In this document: positions 42,966-54,508 of the stretch, piece after piece
Position numbering within the stretch: the first letter of the stretch is position 1
Layout: every line of letters begins with the position of its first letter
NCBI GenBank assembly: GCA_009760885.1
Contig: CM019714.1
Span: 1,052,933-1,116,932, forward strand
DNA length: 64,000 nucleotides
Origin: Achatina immaculata
Lineage: Eukaryota; Mollusca; Gastropoda; Stylommatophora; Achatinidae
Direction of reading: 5' to 3'
Translations under genes and position numbers: made by a program
Notes under the pieces: generated by a model
Seen by the model: the letters and a program-made list of their open reading frames with translations, nothing else
Told to the model about the DNA's origin: nothing
Database searches by the model: none

Positions 42966-43775
42966 TTTTGTTCTTATAATTTTGATCTTGCATGGAATTC
43001 ACATTGTTACTGATAAGAGTTATGTCATCAGGAAAATCAAGATCTTCTAGTTGGTCCCATGTACCCAGTCAATACCTGTGTTACCTGTGCAGCATTTTTT
43101 TCATTATGAAGTCTATTGTAATTCCAAAAGGTAAAGGAGACAGTATACATCCTTGTTTCACACCTGTTTCAATCTGGAACCATTCACTCATCCCTTCTTC
43201 TGTCTTGACTGCACAAACATATCCATTGTAGAAGTCCTTAATGATGTTGACAATTTTAGATGGTATTCTATATGGACTTAAAATTCTCCTTAATCAAAAT
43301 GGAAAAATACACATAGAAGGGACAGATATTGAAGACGTCAATCAATTTGCATACCTTGGCAGCTACATAGACCAGGATGGTGACACCAGAAAGGAAGTTA
43401 GAATCAGAATTGCAAAAACAGCATCGATCTTCAAGAATCTTGAGAACATACGGAATTCAAAAGTTATAAGCACAAAAACCAAGTTAAGACTATTCAATTC
43501 AAATGTAATATCCACCCTCATTTATGCATGCGAAAGCTGGAAAACAACTAAAGAAACAGACAAGAAATAGACAAGAAATTAAACTCTTTTGAAAACAAAT
43601 GCCTAAGGAAAATAGTTGGACTAAGTGGAACGAATTCAAGAACAATGCAGAGATAAGACAGATGACTGAACAACAACCAGTCTCATGGGTGATATGCTGG
43701 TCACTTGATGAGAAGAAATGATCAGAGAATCTCAAAACAAGCTATCAAGTGGAATACAACAGGCCAAAGAAAAAG
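42966..43775 (+). mobile_element. LINE F3, twin-primed (5'-inverted) insertion
   Basis: The left part (42966-43289) is antisense family F: on minus it encodes KIVNIIKDFYNGYVCAVKT, QIETGVKQGCILSPLPFGI and LEDLDFPDDITLIS (catalytic FADD reads FPDD). At about 43289 the orientation flips: the plus strand continues with NQNGKIHIEGTDIEDVNQFA, YLGSYIDQDGDTRKEVR, NSNVISTLIYACESWKTT and eroded EIRQMTEQQPVSW and GQRKRGR remnants. The flip lies between the palm and the YLG region with about 100 bp missing. This is the arrangement expected of twin priming. Confidence 0.65.
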
Positions 43776-43778
43776 AGG

Positions 43779-43861
43779 CAGACATCGTATATTCTAACCA
43801 GACTAGTAGAATGACTTCACAAGTCCACATGGCAAAACAAAAGCCTAAACCAAGTCTATCC
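43779..43861 (+). repeat. 83-bp repeat shared with 47386-47462
   Basis: CGTATATTCTAACCA(G/T)ACTAGTA through GCCTAAACCAA is found nearly identical at 47390-47460. Nature unknown; it may be LINE C untranslated sequence, since LINE C2 follows. Confidence 0.55.
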
Positions 43862-43974
43862 TACAAAAAATAAATCATCTTGTGGCCTTTGTGCTAATGA
43901 CTGCATAGTTTAAACTAATGACAATGACTGTATTAACCTTGAGTCAACTCTTCAATTTGATGTAAACAGTCTAA

Positions 43975-44700
43975 CTGGAGCAACAACAACAAAATGCTCA
44001 TAAACACCAGCAAAACAAAATTCATGCTCATTACAACAAGACAGAAAATAGCAAATTCACTAATAGCAAAACTACAGCTCCATGCTGGAACTTCACAGAT
44101 AGAGAACATTAGTGAGCATAAAACTCTAGATTTCATGACTGACCACCACCTCAGCTGGAATCATCACGTAGACAATCTAACCAAACTCACTGCACAAGAA
44201 GTGTACCAATTTACTAAAATTAAACATTTTCTTGACACAGACATCAGAAAAATATACTACATATCACAGATATAAACACACTTGGACTACTGTTCCACAG
44301 TCTGTGATGGCTGTTCCATGTCAAACATGAAAAGACTTCACTCACTTCAAAAATGACCAGCAAAGCTTATTGGTAACAAACATTCAGCACGTATTACAAA
44401 TAAGGACAAACATCTTGATATTCTACCCCTCAAAAAGAGATTTATTTACAACAAAGCCAAGTTAAATCATAAAATTCTATCGCACAATGCTCCACCCTAT
44501 CTGTGGTCATTGTTCAAATCCAACCCAAAACACAGTCAACGCTTAAGCAATAGTATTCTCCCAAAACCAAGGCTTGACATGTTTAAAATAGCTTCTCTTA
44601 CTCAGCTGTCCACCTTTGGAATACCCTACCTACTCATGTAAAACTTATAAGTAATATTCGTTCTTATAACTTCAGACTTTGTCAGTATCTGTTTGATATG
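43975..44700 (+). pseudogene. LINE C2, Jockey/CR1-like RT C-terminus
   Basis: The plus strand encodes LINTSKTKFMLITTRQKIAN, LHAGTSQIENISEHKTLDF, VDNLTKLTAQEVYQFTKI, DIRKIYYISQI, HLDYCSTVCDGCSMSNMKR, then SARITNKDKHLDILPLKKRF, HNAPPYLWSLFKSNPKH and LSTFGIPYL. It matches LINE C1 and extends further into the C-terminus. The RT palm is missing, and there are stops after SQI and LQK. Confidence 0.8.
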
Positions 44701-45070
44701 ACTATATGCCTCCCTAAAATATATTTGTGTTTATGTGTATTATATACATGTGTAAATATGTGTAAGTATGTATTTGTATAAGTGTGAATGTTTATATATG
44801 TGTATATGTAAGCATACATCATGTGTATGTGTCTGCATATGTTTATGTGTGTATGTATATGCATTATATACGTATGTGTATTACAAATATAATACATTTA
44901 TATGTATATACACAATATAAGTGTATGTGACACCATATGTTTATGTGTACACATACGTATGAGGGTATACATGTATATGTGTGCATGTGTTTGTATATTT
45001 GAGGCTTGTATTTGCATTTGTGTGTGAATGTATATGTACGTACTTGTGTATATGAAAAGTATAGTTATAT
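44701..45070. repeat. TATG/TGTA-rich low-complexity region
   Basis: Alternating purine-pyrimidine sequence dominated by TATGTGTA-type words, lying at the 3' side of LINE C2. The small open frames here are compositional. Confidence 0.75.
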
Positions 45071-45113
45071 GCACATACTGTCAAAGTCTAAAGTAGTTTT
45101 AAAGTATTACTTG

Positions 45114-45560
45114 AGTGTTGTTTGTGTGCTAGTTCATTCCCCTTCTGTTGTCTTACAATGTGCTAGTTCATTCCCCTTCTTGTTGCTTACAGTGTGCTAG
45201 TTCATTCCTCTTCTTTTGTCTTACAGTGTGTTAGTTCATTCCCCATCTTTTGTCTTACAGTGTGCTAGTTCATTCCCCATCTTTTGCTTTACAGTGTGCT
45301 AGTTCATTCCTCTTCTCGTGTCTTACAGTGTGCTAGTTCATTCCCCTTCTTTTGTCTTACAGTGTGCTAGTTCATTCTCCTTCTTTTGCTTTACAGTGTG
45401 CTAGTTGATTCCCCTTCTTCGGCCTTACAGTGTGCTAGTTGATTCCCCTTCTTCGGCCTTACAGTGTGCTAGTTGATTCCCCTTCTTCGGCCTTACAGTG
45501 TGCTAGTTCATTCTCCTTCTTCGGCCTTACAGTGTGCTAGTTCATTCCCTTTCTTTTGTC
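45114..45560. repeat. 34-bp minisatellite, about 13 copies
   Basis: Unit TGTGCTAGTTCATTCCCCTT plus CTTTTGTCTTACAG, with later copies carrying CTTCGGCC. Two copies of the same unit lie in reverse orientation at about 54520-54590, just outside the right arm of the large inverted duplication. The array therefore predates that duplication or its insertions. Confidence 0.92.
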
Positions 45561-46363
45561 TTCTGCTAAATTTTTCATGCATGCAAAGCTATAATAATTG
45601 TACGTTAATAAAAAAAATTAAATCATAACACATGTAACAGTCTCATGGGGTCTTGGCCGTTAAATTGGCGCCTCAGTTTTACTGCAGTGAGTGTGTATGT
45701 TTTTTAATTATATACCTATATGGCCTGACACAGAGATAAATATTCTAGCCACTTTAAAGACTCGACTTGTGGTCAACTTGAAGATACAGAGGGCGATTCA
45801 GAATCACCATCATCATCATCATCATCATCGCCTTTCACTCCCTTGAGAGCATAGACCACAAATAAAGGCTCTCCAGTCATCCCTGTTCTTGGAATTATTC
45901 TCTGCTTCCTTCCATGTGTATCCCTTGTCTCTGAGCGCTGTCATAATTTCTCTTCTCCAAGTAAGTCTAGGTCTTCCTCGAATCGACAATTTTCAGTCAA
46001 TCGGCTGTACCATTTTACAGCAGCTGTGGCGTCATTCACACGTTGATGTCGGACACATCGAGTAATGTGGAGAAGCATAATAGCCAACGCCAGTCGGCAC
46101 GGCACACGATGATGACGTAGGACATATGTACTTTGAATCTATAGTGTGTTTATGGTAGCTTTATACGGGTCTTGACTAACCATTATGTAATAATTTGTTC
46201 CACAGAAAGTAATGACGCCTAGAATGTACATTACGTTAAAGTAAAAATATCGGGAACTATAAAAGTGAAGGATTTACATCAATAGCCGTGCCCGTATTAT
46301 CACATGTCTTGTAAAGAAAAATGCGATGTTCAAGTGAGCTACTTCTTCTAAATCTAAAGTGAC
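45561..46363. mobile_element. LINE scraps between minisatellite and left arm
   Basis: A minus-strand RTE-like C-terminus (family E) lies at 45822-45985: REIMTALRDKGYTWKEAE-like, then NSKNRDDWRAFICGL and CSQGSERR, preceded on plus by a (CAT)n tail. At 46068-46117 about 50 bp of the family B 3' end occurs in plus orientation (TGGAGAAGCATAATAGCCAA through the GATGATGAC tail). This interval has no counterpart in the right arm, so it was inserted on the left or lost on the right. The remainder is unassigned. Confidence 0.6.
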
Positions 46364-47392
46364 TATTGTTTCTCACACGTCTAAAGTGTTTTATCTAACT
46401 TTTTTGACTGCTAACCACGCAATAATGTGCTACATCAGTTTACCGTGAGAAAACTTCATTGTTTCTCTTTAGCAAAATCCGTACCTGAAATTACCTTCGT
46501 AGGCTAGTAATCGTGTAGTGCCATTGTGTTCCTCAGCTGCCATATTTTCAGGTTGATAATTTGGCTGACGGGTGTTATAAGCGTTACTGTGTTAAAAGAC
46601 GAGGAATGCTGTGCAAAAGTAGCCTACTTGGTTGATATATTCAGCCATTTAAATCACTTGAAGAAATGAATGTTTAAGGACTTTATTTTCCGACACACCG
46701 TACACAGCATCCGACAGAAAACACTGAGAAAGAAGTACAATGCTAAAGAAGGCACCAGTTAAAGCAGAAAGGATATCTCTCTATGCCTTGTACGGCGCCA
46801 ATTGAAGGAGAATGCCCAAATTAAGAAAAGGGCAAATCTGAAGTAGGAATTGAAGTAGGACACTTTCTACTACTTTGCACTTGTACTGATTTTTATGTAC
46901 TATTATGTAATTCTTTTCTTGAGTATTACTTCTTATTGTTGGTTGCCTAACTGGTTACTGTTTTTTAACCAGTTAGCAAAATTGTTACTCCACTATACGC
47001 AGAGTAAAACAATATGACCCAGGCACACTGACGCTCTATACCAGAACATATATGTCAAAGAACTGGACCATAATTAACTGGCAATCTCTCAACGACATCG
47101 ACAAAACCATCAACTCAAAAAACGACAAAATCCAAGAAGTAAGATGTAACAAACGAACCACATTTATTGATGGATAAAATGTTCAGTGAAAAAGTGAAGG
47201 TGAAGAAGATACTAAAAATGGCAGACAAAATGATTACATCGTGAGATTCCTGGCGTGATTGCTCTACGCCATAGGGAAGAAGCCTTCTGACAATTTGTAA
47301 CAAAACTCCATACTTACTAACATTCCAGAATATGTGAAAAACTAAATCAGTGCACAAAAACTGCATCACCAAAATATAACTGGTTATCCTAC
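46364..47392 (+). repeat. Left arm of large inverted duplication
   Basis: About 1.03 kb is almost the exact reverse complement of 53473-54508, with scattered substitutions and small indels. It includes a hAT-like stretch (ACACCGTACACAGCATCCGA on plus, also related to 14067-14150). A plus-strand reading contains RDCSTPxGRxLLTICNKTPY (47235-47300), resembling the distal endonuclease domain of a LINE, but with stops. No intact gene. Confidence 0.85.
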
Positions 47393-47817
47393 GTATATTC
47401 TAACCATACTAGTAAAATGACTTCACAAGTCCACATGGCAAAACAAAAGCCTAAACCAATTCCCCCCCCCCCCCCAAAAAAAAAACAACTCTCAAGTCTA
47501 TCCTATAAAAAAAAAAACTTCTGGTCACAAATTTCTGTCTCTCTATCCCATGCCTATCTCTGTCTCTGTAATCCATGTATTCTATCCTGTCAAAAGCATC
47601 TACCGAGTTTAAATAGTCTACCATTTTTAGTTCACAGGCAATGGTTTTCCTCACTTTTGACGCTGTTAACAAGAGTTTAACAATCCTTGTTTTCCACGCC
47701 CAGATCTAGAACTTCCCCCACGTTTTAACTGTGGTGTGTGGACACTGATCACCAGGGGGGAAAACTAAGACTGACCGTACTTCTCTTGATTAGCTCCCTT
47801 ACACTATAACATACTGT
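47393..47817. repeat. Inner continuation of the inverted duplication
   Basis: Holds the 43779-type repeat (47390-47462), a C-run followed by an A-run (47461-47485), and at 47550-47640 a minus-strand stretch (CELKMVDYLNSVDAFDRIEY) that pairs with 53253-53343 on plus. The two arms thus continue inward but carry different insertions. The rest is unassigned. Confidence 0.6.
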
Positions 47818-48897
47818 AATACTGATGACAAGGTGAAACATAATGAAATTATTAAAATGCTTGAAGACATCAATATAGACGGCAAAGATCTGAGGATTGT
47901 AAAACATCTATACTGGCAGCAAGAAGCAGCAGTTCGAGTTGAAAATAGAATTGGAAAATATCAACCTATAAAGCAAGGGGTGCGACAAGGATGTGTACTA
48001 TCTCCAGACCTTTTTTCTCTGTATAGCGAGAATATTCTAAGAACAATCATCACAGAACCAGGCATAAAAATTGGAGGATACAATATTAACAACCTTCGGT
48101 ATGCTGACGACACAGTACTGATAGCTGAGAACCAACAACACCTGCAAAATCTCTTGGATAAAGTCGCCAAAGAAAGTGAACAGAAACGCCTTACTTTGAA
48201 CATCAAAAAGACAGAGACTATGGTTATATCTAAGAAACAGAATCCACCAACATGCAGTATTAAATTAAACGGAACTATTCTAAAGCAGGTGCAGAAATTC
48301 AAATACCTTGGAGCAGTAATAACTTCAGATGGGAAATGCAGAACAGAAATTAGGAACAGAATAGGCCAAGCAAAGACTGCATTTCAGAGAATGAGAAACA
48401 TATTAGCTAACACATCTTTATCAATGAATGTTAGAAAACGAGTCCTAAAATGCTATATTGAACCTATCTTGTTATATGGAAGTTAATCATGGACAATATG
48501 CAAGTCTGCACAAAAATCATTGGAAGCAGCAGAAATGTGGTTTATTAGAAGAATGTTGCGAATCCCCTGGACAGCAAAAATAACTAATGAAGAATGTATG
48601 AGAAGAGCTGGAGAGACAAAAAACCTTGTCAAAAAGATAAGAGAGAGACAATGTACTTTCATAGGACATGCAATGAGAAGAGGGGGCATTGAAAATATTA
48701 TAACAACAGGAAAAATAGAAGGAATAAGATCAAGATGAAGACCAAGAGAAATGATACTGGACAGTCTGACGGGATGGAGTGAGAGGAGATCACCAACTGA
48801 ACTGATGGCCTGTATGAAGGATCGGATACTCTGGAGAAGCATAATAGCCAACGCCAGTCGGCACGGCACATGATGATGATGATGATGAATACTGATG
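47818..48897 (+). mobile_element. LINE B2 with 10-bp target duplication
   Basis: AATACTGATG occurs at 47818-47827 and 48888-48897, bounding a 5'-truncated family B copy (47828-48887). The plus strand encodes [24 protein letters not shown] sequence, [37 protein letters not shown] (YADD at 48100-48111), [51 protein letters not shown] and ends RHGT before a (GAT)n tail. Inactivating changes: TAA at 48484-48486 (normally GAA) and TGA at 48736. No endonuclease. The target is the start of LINE D2. Confidence 0.9.
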
Positions 48898-49484
48898 CAA
48901 GATAAGAGATGGCATCTCTTTACAAGACATAAAAACAAAGATCCAGGCATTCAGGATTAAATATGTGGGGCAAATCACCCAACAGCCACAAAAACACTCA
49001 CTAATCCACAACTGCATTGGGCTGAGACTAATCAAACTTTGTAAATTAAACAACGCACATCCCATCACTTTGGTACTAAGCCTCTCTTCTGTAGACAGTG
49101 CATACAAAGTGTAACTGGACATTATCACTTAATGCACATGAAAACATCAGACATCTACAAACATCTGGTCAGAGAACAAGAACCACCACTACCTGACAGA
49201 ATAAAGAGAGAATACAGATACTTCATCACTGATTATACATAGGCATTTCAAAACCTGCACAAGATAAAAATTACAGCGAAGACAAGAGAGATAACATAGA
49301 GAGTGAACATGACACCAATTATACAAGGAATAGATCGCAGATTCAACAGACTTATTAAATGTAAATTATGTGAACAAATATACAGAAACAGAAGATCATG
49401 TTTTCTTTGAGTGCAAAACGGTGTGATTAGCATTAAAACACTTTACTCCAAAATTAGCTAAAAGAACAACAGAGGAAGTAGATA
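48891..49484 (+). pseudogene. LINE D2, ORF C-terminus (before mariner)
   Basis: Plus-strand homologue of 13490-14066 (minus). Peptides: HHFGTKPLFCRQCIQSVTGH, HLVREQEPPLPDRIKREYRY, TREI...MTPIIQGIDRRF and TETEDHVFFECKT, the last resembling the Cys/His knuckle of LINE ORF2 C-termini. Interrupted at 49483 by the mariner. Confidence 0.6.
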
Positions 49485-50754
49485 CGAGGGTTGATTGATA
49501 AATTCGCGGCCTAATGTACAAATACTTGAAACACAAAGTTAATATTAGGTGCATTTGTAGATCAGGTTAACGTAAGATTAAACAACAAGTTTCAAGAATT
49601 TTTTTTAACAGGCTACTGAAATGGTAAGGGGTGGAAGAAATTGAGAAAATTGATAAAATTTCTCATCGAGTAGTCATTCACTACATCTGCATAATGGGCT
49701 TATCATCGAAGGAGATCCATGAGGATATGGTAGAGACTCTAGGGGAGAGTGCCTCTTTTTACAGCACAGTGAAAAAATGGACAGCTCAATTCAAACATGG
49801 AAGGGAGAGTCTGGAAGATGATCCCCGTCCAGGAAGACCAAGAACGGTAAGCACCGATGAAACCACCGGCAGAATCCATGACATGATAATGGAGGATCGG
49901 CGACTAACTGAGCGGTACATTGCTACTGAGTTGGGCAACTCCAAAGAACGTGTTCATGCCATTATTCACAATAATCTTCAAATGACAAAGGTCTGTGCTC
50001 GATGGGTCCCGAAACTTCTAGGAGCTGATCACAAACGACAGCGTCTCAATATGTCATGAGGCAATATTGGCCATTTTCTGCAGATCCTGAAAAGTTTCTT
50101 CACTAATTTATGACTATGGATGAGACTTGGGTTTATCATTTTCAACCAGAAACAAAAAAACACTCAAAGCATCATGGATCCCCACCTCCAAAGAAAGCAA
50201 GGGTGGTTCTGTCTGCGGGCAAAGTGATGGCTTCCATCTTTTGGGATTCAGGTGTGCTATTGGTAGACTATCTTCAAAAGGACAGAACGGTCACCAGGGC
50301 CTATTATGCTAATCTTGTGAAGCAACTGCGGGTCAAATTGAAAGTAAATCGTCGAGGGAAATTGACGAGAGGAGTCATCTTTCAGCAAGACAATGCTCCA
50401 GTTCACAAGTCTGCGGTGGCAATGGCTACCATTCATGAATGCGGCTTTCAGCTTCTTGAACATCCTCCTTATTCCCCAGATTTGGCCCATTCGGACTATT
50501 ACCTGTTTACCAAACTCAAAAAAAAAAGGAGCTCAGTGTTCACACATTTGCATCATATGATGACGTCATTCATGCTGTAGACCACTTTCTACTGGCACAA
50601 GATGCTGACTTTTACAAAGAAGGGATCTGTGTGCTCCAGAATTGCTGGACTAAGTGCATAAATTTGCACGGGGACTATGTTGAGAAATAAACCCCAAACG
50701 TTATCCACAAATAATCCTTTGTGCCTTAGGCCACGAAGTTATCAATCACCCTCG
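49485..50754 (+). mobile_element. mariner DNA transposon, near full length
   Basis: The ends CGAGGGTTGATTGATAAATT (49485) and its inverted partner CGAGGGTGATTGATAACTTC (ending 50754) form a TIR of about 30 bp with a few mismatches. The left flank is TA and the right flank CA. In LINE D1 the uninterrupted sequence is GTAGATATGTCT, so the element clearly entered a TA. At 1,270 bp it has the standard mariner size. The transposase is frameshifted, so it is nonautonomous now. Confidence 0.93.
49629..50690 (+). pseudogene. mariner DD34D transposase, frameshifted
   Basis: N-terminal part (49631-50059): HTH domains with LSSKEIHEDMVETLGESAS, VKKWTAQFKHGRESLEDD, PRPGRPRTVSTDE, and IHNNLQMTKVCARWVPKLL. 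A frame change at about 50050-50110 leads to the catalytic part (50110 on): MDETWVYHFQPETK (first Asp), FQQDNAPVHKS (second Asp), PPYSPDLAHSDYYLF (third Asp). Thirty-four residues separate the last two, the mariner DD34D signature. An A-run at about 50517-50527 causes a second frameshift; the true C-terminus (LLAQDADFYKEGICVLQ, then KCINLHGDYVEK) ends at TAA 50690. All catalytic residues survive. About 350 residues in total. Confidence 0.92.
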
Positions 50755-50756
50755 CA

Positions 50757-50765
50757 TGTATATGT

Positions 50766-50830
<65 letters not shown>

Positions 50831-51418
50831 TAAATACTATCCTTCGAACATATACAGACAAACACAAAGAGTCTATTGTTCTTTTGGCAGAATTTAAATA
50901 TCTTGTTTGACTGTGTAGAAACAAAGCATTTTTTGAAAATAGGATTTTCACACAAGACATATGTTGTACATGTTTAACCATACAACCACTGTGTGATGTG
51001 TGATGTATGCCTTGGCTTCATTAGTCGGAATGTATCACCCACTCCCGATAGTCTAGTAAACCTGAATGTAAATGTATCTGTCTATTTACCCTGACGTAAC
51101 AACGCAGTAGCAAAGTTATGTTGCATTGTTGTTTCTCTCCCCTTCTTAATAATTCACAACCAGAGTAATCACCCTTCCCGGACAATCATTAATTAACCTT
51201 TATCAATATTTGCTATCTAACCCACTCCTCCTGCTCTTCTAATCCTAATCTTATTAATCGCAGCAAAGCAACATTTCCCACTTTAACTTGCAAAGCCATC
51301 CAGGCGCATCAATTTGGGAGTGGCTACCGCCTCCGGCGACAACCTCTGGCGACAACCAGACCCTGCCCTTATCACATTGTTGAGTCACCTAGACACAATG
51401 TAAGTTAGAACTTCATCA
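50757..51418 (+). mobile_element. LINE D2, middle segment with (TA)n
   Basis: Continuation of LINE D2 after the mariner; a (TA)n tract at 50767-50828 is unique to this copy. From about 50860 to 51418 it is the reverse complement of 12150-12368 plus 13141-13460. It lacks the 754-bp retroposon and so provides the empty site. Noncoding or heavily decayed. Confidence 0.7.
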
Positions 51419-52784
51419 TCATCAGGTGCCGTGCCTGATGGCGTTGGCTATTATGCTTCTCCAGAGTACACGATCCTTCATGCAGGCCATCAGTTCAGTT
51501 GATGATCTCCTCTCACACCATCCCGTCAGACTGTCCAGTATCATTTCTCTTGGTCTTCCTCTTGATCTTCTTCCTTCTTTTTTTCCTGTTGTTATAATAT
51601 TTTCAATGCCCCCTCTTCTCATTGCATGTCCTATGAAAGTACATTGTCTCTCTCTTATCTTTTTGACAAGGTTTTTTGTCTCTCCAGCTCTTTTCATACA
51701 TTCTTCATTAGTTATTTTTGCTGTCCAGGGGATTCGCAACATTCTTCTAATAAACCACATTTCTGCTGCTTCCAATGATTTTTGTGCAGACTTGCCTATT
51801 GTCCATGATTCACTTCCATATAACAAGATAGGTTCAATATAGCATTTTAGGACTCGTTTTCTAACATTCATTGATAAGGATGTGTTAGCTAATATGTTTC
51901 TCATTCTCTGAAACGCAGTCTTTGCTTGACCTATTCTGTTCCTAATTTCTGTTCTGCATTTCCCATCTGAAGTTATTACTGCTCCAAGGCATTTGAATTT
52001 ATGCACCTGCTTTAGAATAGTTCCGTTTAATTTTATACTGCATGCTGGTGGATTCTGTTTCTTAGATATAACCATAGTCTCTGTCTTTTTTTATGTTCAA
52101 AGTAAGGCCTTTCTGTTCACTTTCTTTGGCGACTTTATCCAAGAGATTTTGCAGGTGTTGTTGGTTCTCAGCTATCAGTACTGTGTCGTCAGCATACAGA
52201 AGGTTGTTAATATTGTATCCTCCAATTTTTATGCCTAGTTCTGTGGTGATCATTCTTAGAATATTATCACTGTACAGAGAAAAAAGGTCTGGAGATAGTA
52301 CACATCCTTGTCGCACCCCTTGTTTTATAGGTTGATATTTTCCAATTCTATTTTCAACTCGAACTGCTGCCTTTTGCTGCCAGTATAGATGTTTTATAAT
52401 CCTCAGGTTTTTGCCGTCTATATTGATGTCTTCAAGCATTTTAATAATTTCATTATGTTTCACCTTGTCAAATGCCTTGGTGTAATCAATGAAGCATAAG
52501 TAGAGATCTTTCTGTGCTTCTAAAGCTCTTTCTGTTAGTGTTCGTAAAGCATATATGGCATTGTGTATTCCCTTTCCTTCAACAAATCCAAACTGTTCAT
52601 CTGCTATTTCCATTTTTATCTTTTTCCTTGTTCTTCTCATAATTATTCTCAGAAGTAGCTTCGTTATGTGACATGAGAGGCTGATAGTCCGGTGGTCGTC
52701 ACATTCCTTTGCACCTGGTTTCTTTGGTAGTGCTATAAACATTGATTTAATCAGGTCACTTGGAATATAACCACTGTTGAGCTT
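51419..52784 (-). pseudogene. LINE B3, best preserved family B RT
   Basis: Minus-strand insert into LINE D2 (flanks AGAACTT and GAGCTTG; D1 has AGAACTTGTTATAA uninterrupted). Two long frames cover [95 protein letters not shown] and KESEQKGLTLNIKK (52742-52062), then [66 protein letters not shown] and DRVLWRSIIANAIRHGT (52075-51422). Only one frameshift (a T-run near 52085-52092) separates them. RT catalytic residues are intact; the endonuclease is missing through 5' truncation. Confidence 0.9.
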
Positions 52785-53183
52785 GTTATAATCAAATCAC
52801 CCATCATGCCACTGTAAAACTCACCGTGCATCACCTTCATCTTCATAACAAGTTTGTTGATTTTAAACGTTATGTACATTTTCATGTTTGAGACCATACT
52901 TTGTATAAGTTTTTTTGACACTACATTTTATTTTAAAACAAATATAAGCAGATAGACAGAAGCAGTTAGAGAAGCAGTTATAGAAGGAGTTCAGGAGAGA
53001 CAGAATATCAGACACAGAGACTGAGATAGGGATAGCGAGAGTCACTCAGTCTCGCTAGAGATCCACAAATCAGACAAGCTGAGAAGAATGCTAAAAATTG
53101 ATTGAACGTATTTTAGTCCAAATGTAGGAGGTGGATGAGAACTATAATGGATAGTCGACCCATGAGTTATTACTCTAGTCTAC
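52785..53183 (+). mobile_element. LINE D2, distal 3' segment
   Basis: The reverse complement of 11690-12155 in D1: CATCACCTTCATCTTCATAA, TTTTATTTTAAAACAAAT, a GAAGCAGTTAGAGAAGCAGT stretch, GTGGATGAGAAC and TATTACTCTAGTC. It marks the end of LINE D2. Confidence 0.65.
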
Positions 53184-53472
53184 ATTTCGAGTTAGTATCT
53201 GTTCTTGGTCCTCTCTTTTTCACCGTCTACATCAATGATCTTCCACTTGTCTGCGAACTAAAAATGTTAAACTATTTAAACTTGGTAGATGTTTTTGACA
53301 GAATAGAATACATGGATTACAGAGATAGAGATAGACATGGGATTTTTTTACCAGAAGTTAGATTTTTCCTGTCTTCGGCGAGTCTTTTAACCTCATCAAG
53401 GGATTTTATGCCTATTGATTAGACCTCTCTTAACAATGTCCTCTTCAGAGTTTCACGCGGTCTGGTAGACTA
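53184..53472. mobile_element. LINE C and LINE F scraps
   Basis: The plus strand 53185-53252 encodes SVLGPLFFTVYINDLPLVC, the family C palm segment (compare SVLGPLFFTIYISDLPL in C1). 53253-53343 pairs with 47550-47640 of the other arm. 53362-53463 is a minus-strand family F fragment (TTCGGCGAGTCTTTTAACCT, the IKSLDEVKRLAEDRKN region). Confidence 0.6.
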
Positions 53473-54508
53473 CATGTAGGATAACCAGTTATATTTTGGT
53501 GATGCAGTTTTTGTGCATTGATTTAGTTTTTCACATATTCTGGAATGTTAGTAAGTATGGAGTTTTGTTACAAATTGTCAGAAGGCTTCTTCCCTATGGC
53601 GTAGAGCAATCACGCCGGGAATCTCACGATGTAATCATTTTGTCTGCCATTTTTAGTATATTCTTCACCTTCACTTTTTCACTGAACATTTTATCCATCA
53701 ACAAATGTGGTTCGTTTGTTACATCTTACTACTTGGATTTTGTCGTTTTTTGAGTTGATGGTTTTGTCGGTGTCGTTGAGAGATTGCCAGTTAATTATGG
53801 TCCAGTTCTTTGACATATATGTTCTGGTATAGAGCGTCAGTGTGCCTGGGTCATGTTGTTTTACTCTGCGTATAGTGGAGTAACAATTTTGCTAACTGGT
53901 TAAAAAGCAGTAACCATTTAGGCAACCAACAATAAGAATTAATACTCATGAAAAGAATTACGTAATAGCACACAAAAATCAGTACAAGTACAATGTAGTA
54001 GAAAGTGTCCTACTTCAATTCCTACTTCAGTTTTGCCCTTTTCTTGATTTGGGCATTCTCTTTCACTTGGCGCCGTATAAAGCAGAGAAAGATATCCTTT
54101 CTGCTTTAACTGGTGCCTTCTTTAGCATTGTACTTCTTTCTCAGTGTTTTCTGTCGGATGCTGTGTACGGTGTGTCGGAAAATAAAGTCCTTAAACACTC
54201 ATTTCTTTAAGTGATTTAAACGGCTGAATATATCAACCAAGTAGGCTACTTTTGCACACCATTCCTCGTCGTTTAATTTAACACAGCACTGCTTATAACA
54301 CGCGTCAGCCAAATTATCAACCTGAAAATATGGCAGCCGAGGAACACAATGGCACTACACGATTACTAGCCTACGAGGGTAATTCAGGTACGGATTTTGC
54401 TAAAGAGAAACAATGAAGTTTTCTCGCGGTAAACTGATGTAGCACATTACTGTGTGGTTAGCAGTCAAAAATGGAAAATAAAACACTTTAGACGTGTGAG
54501 AAATAATA
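53473..54508 (-). repeat. Right arm of large inverted duplication
   Basis: Inverted partner of 46364-47392. The corresponding 85-residue chance frames (plus here, minus in the left arm) differ at only three residues, showing high identity. Extends outward into two reverse-oriented units of the 34-bp minisatellite. Confidence 0.85.

Noticed and set aside
47115..47372. 85-residue minus frame conserved in both arms (also 53496-53753)
   Set aside because: Conservation is explained by the inverted duplication; the opposite strand better resembles a decayed LINE endonuclease segment, and the frame has no recognisable domain.
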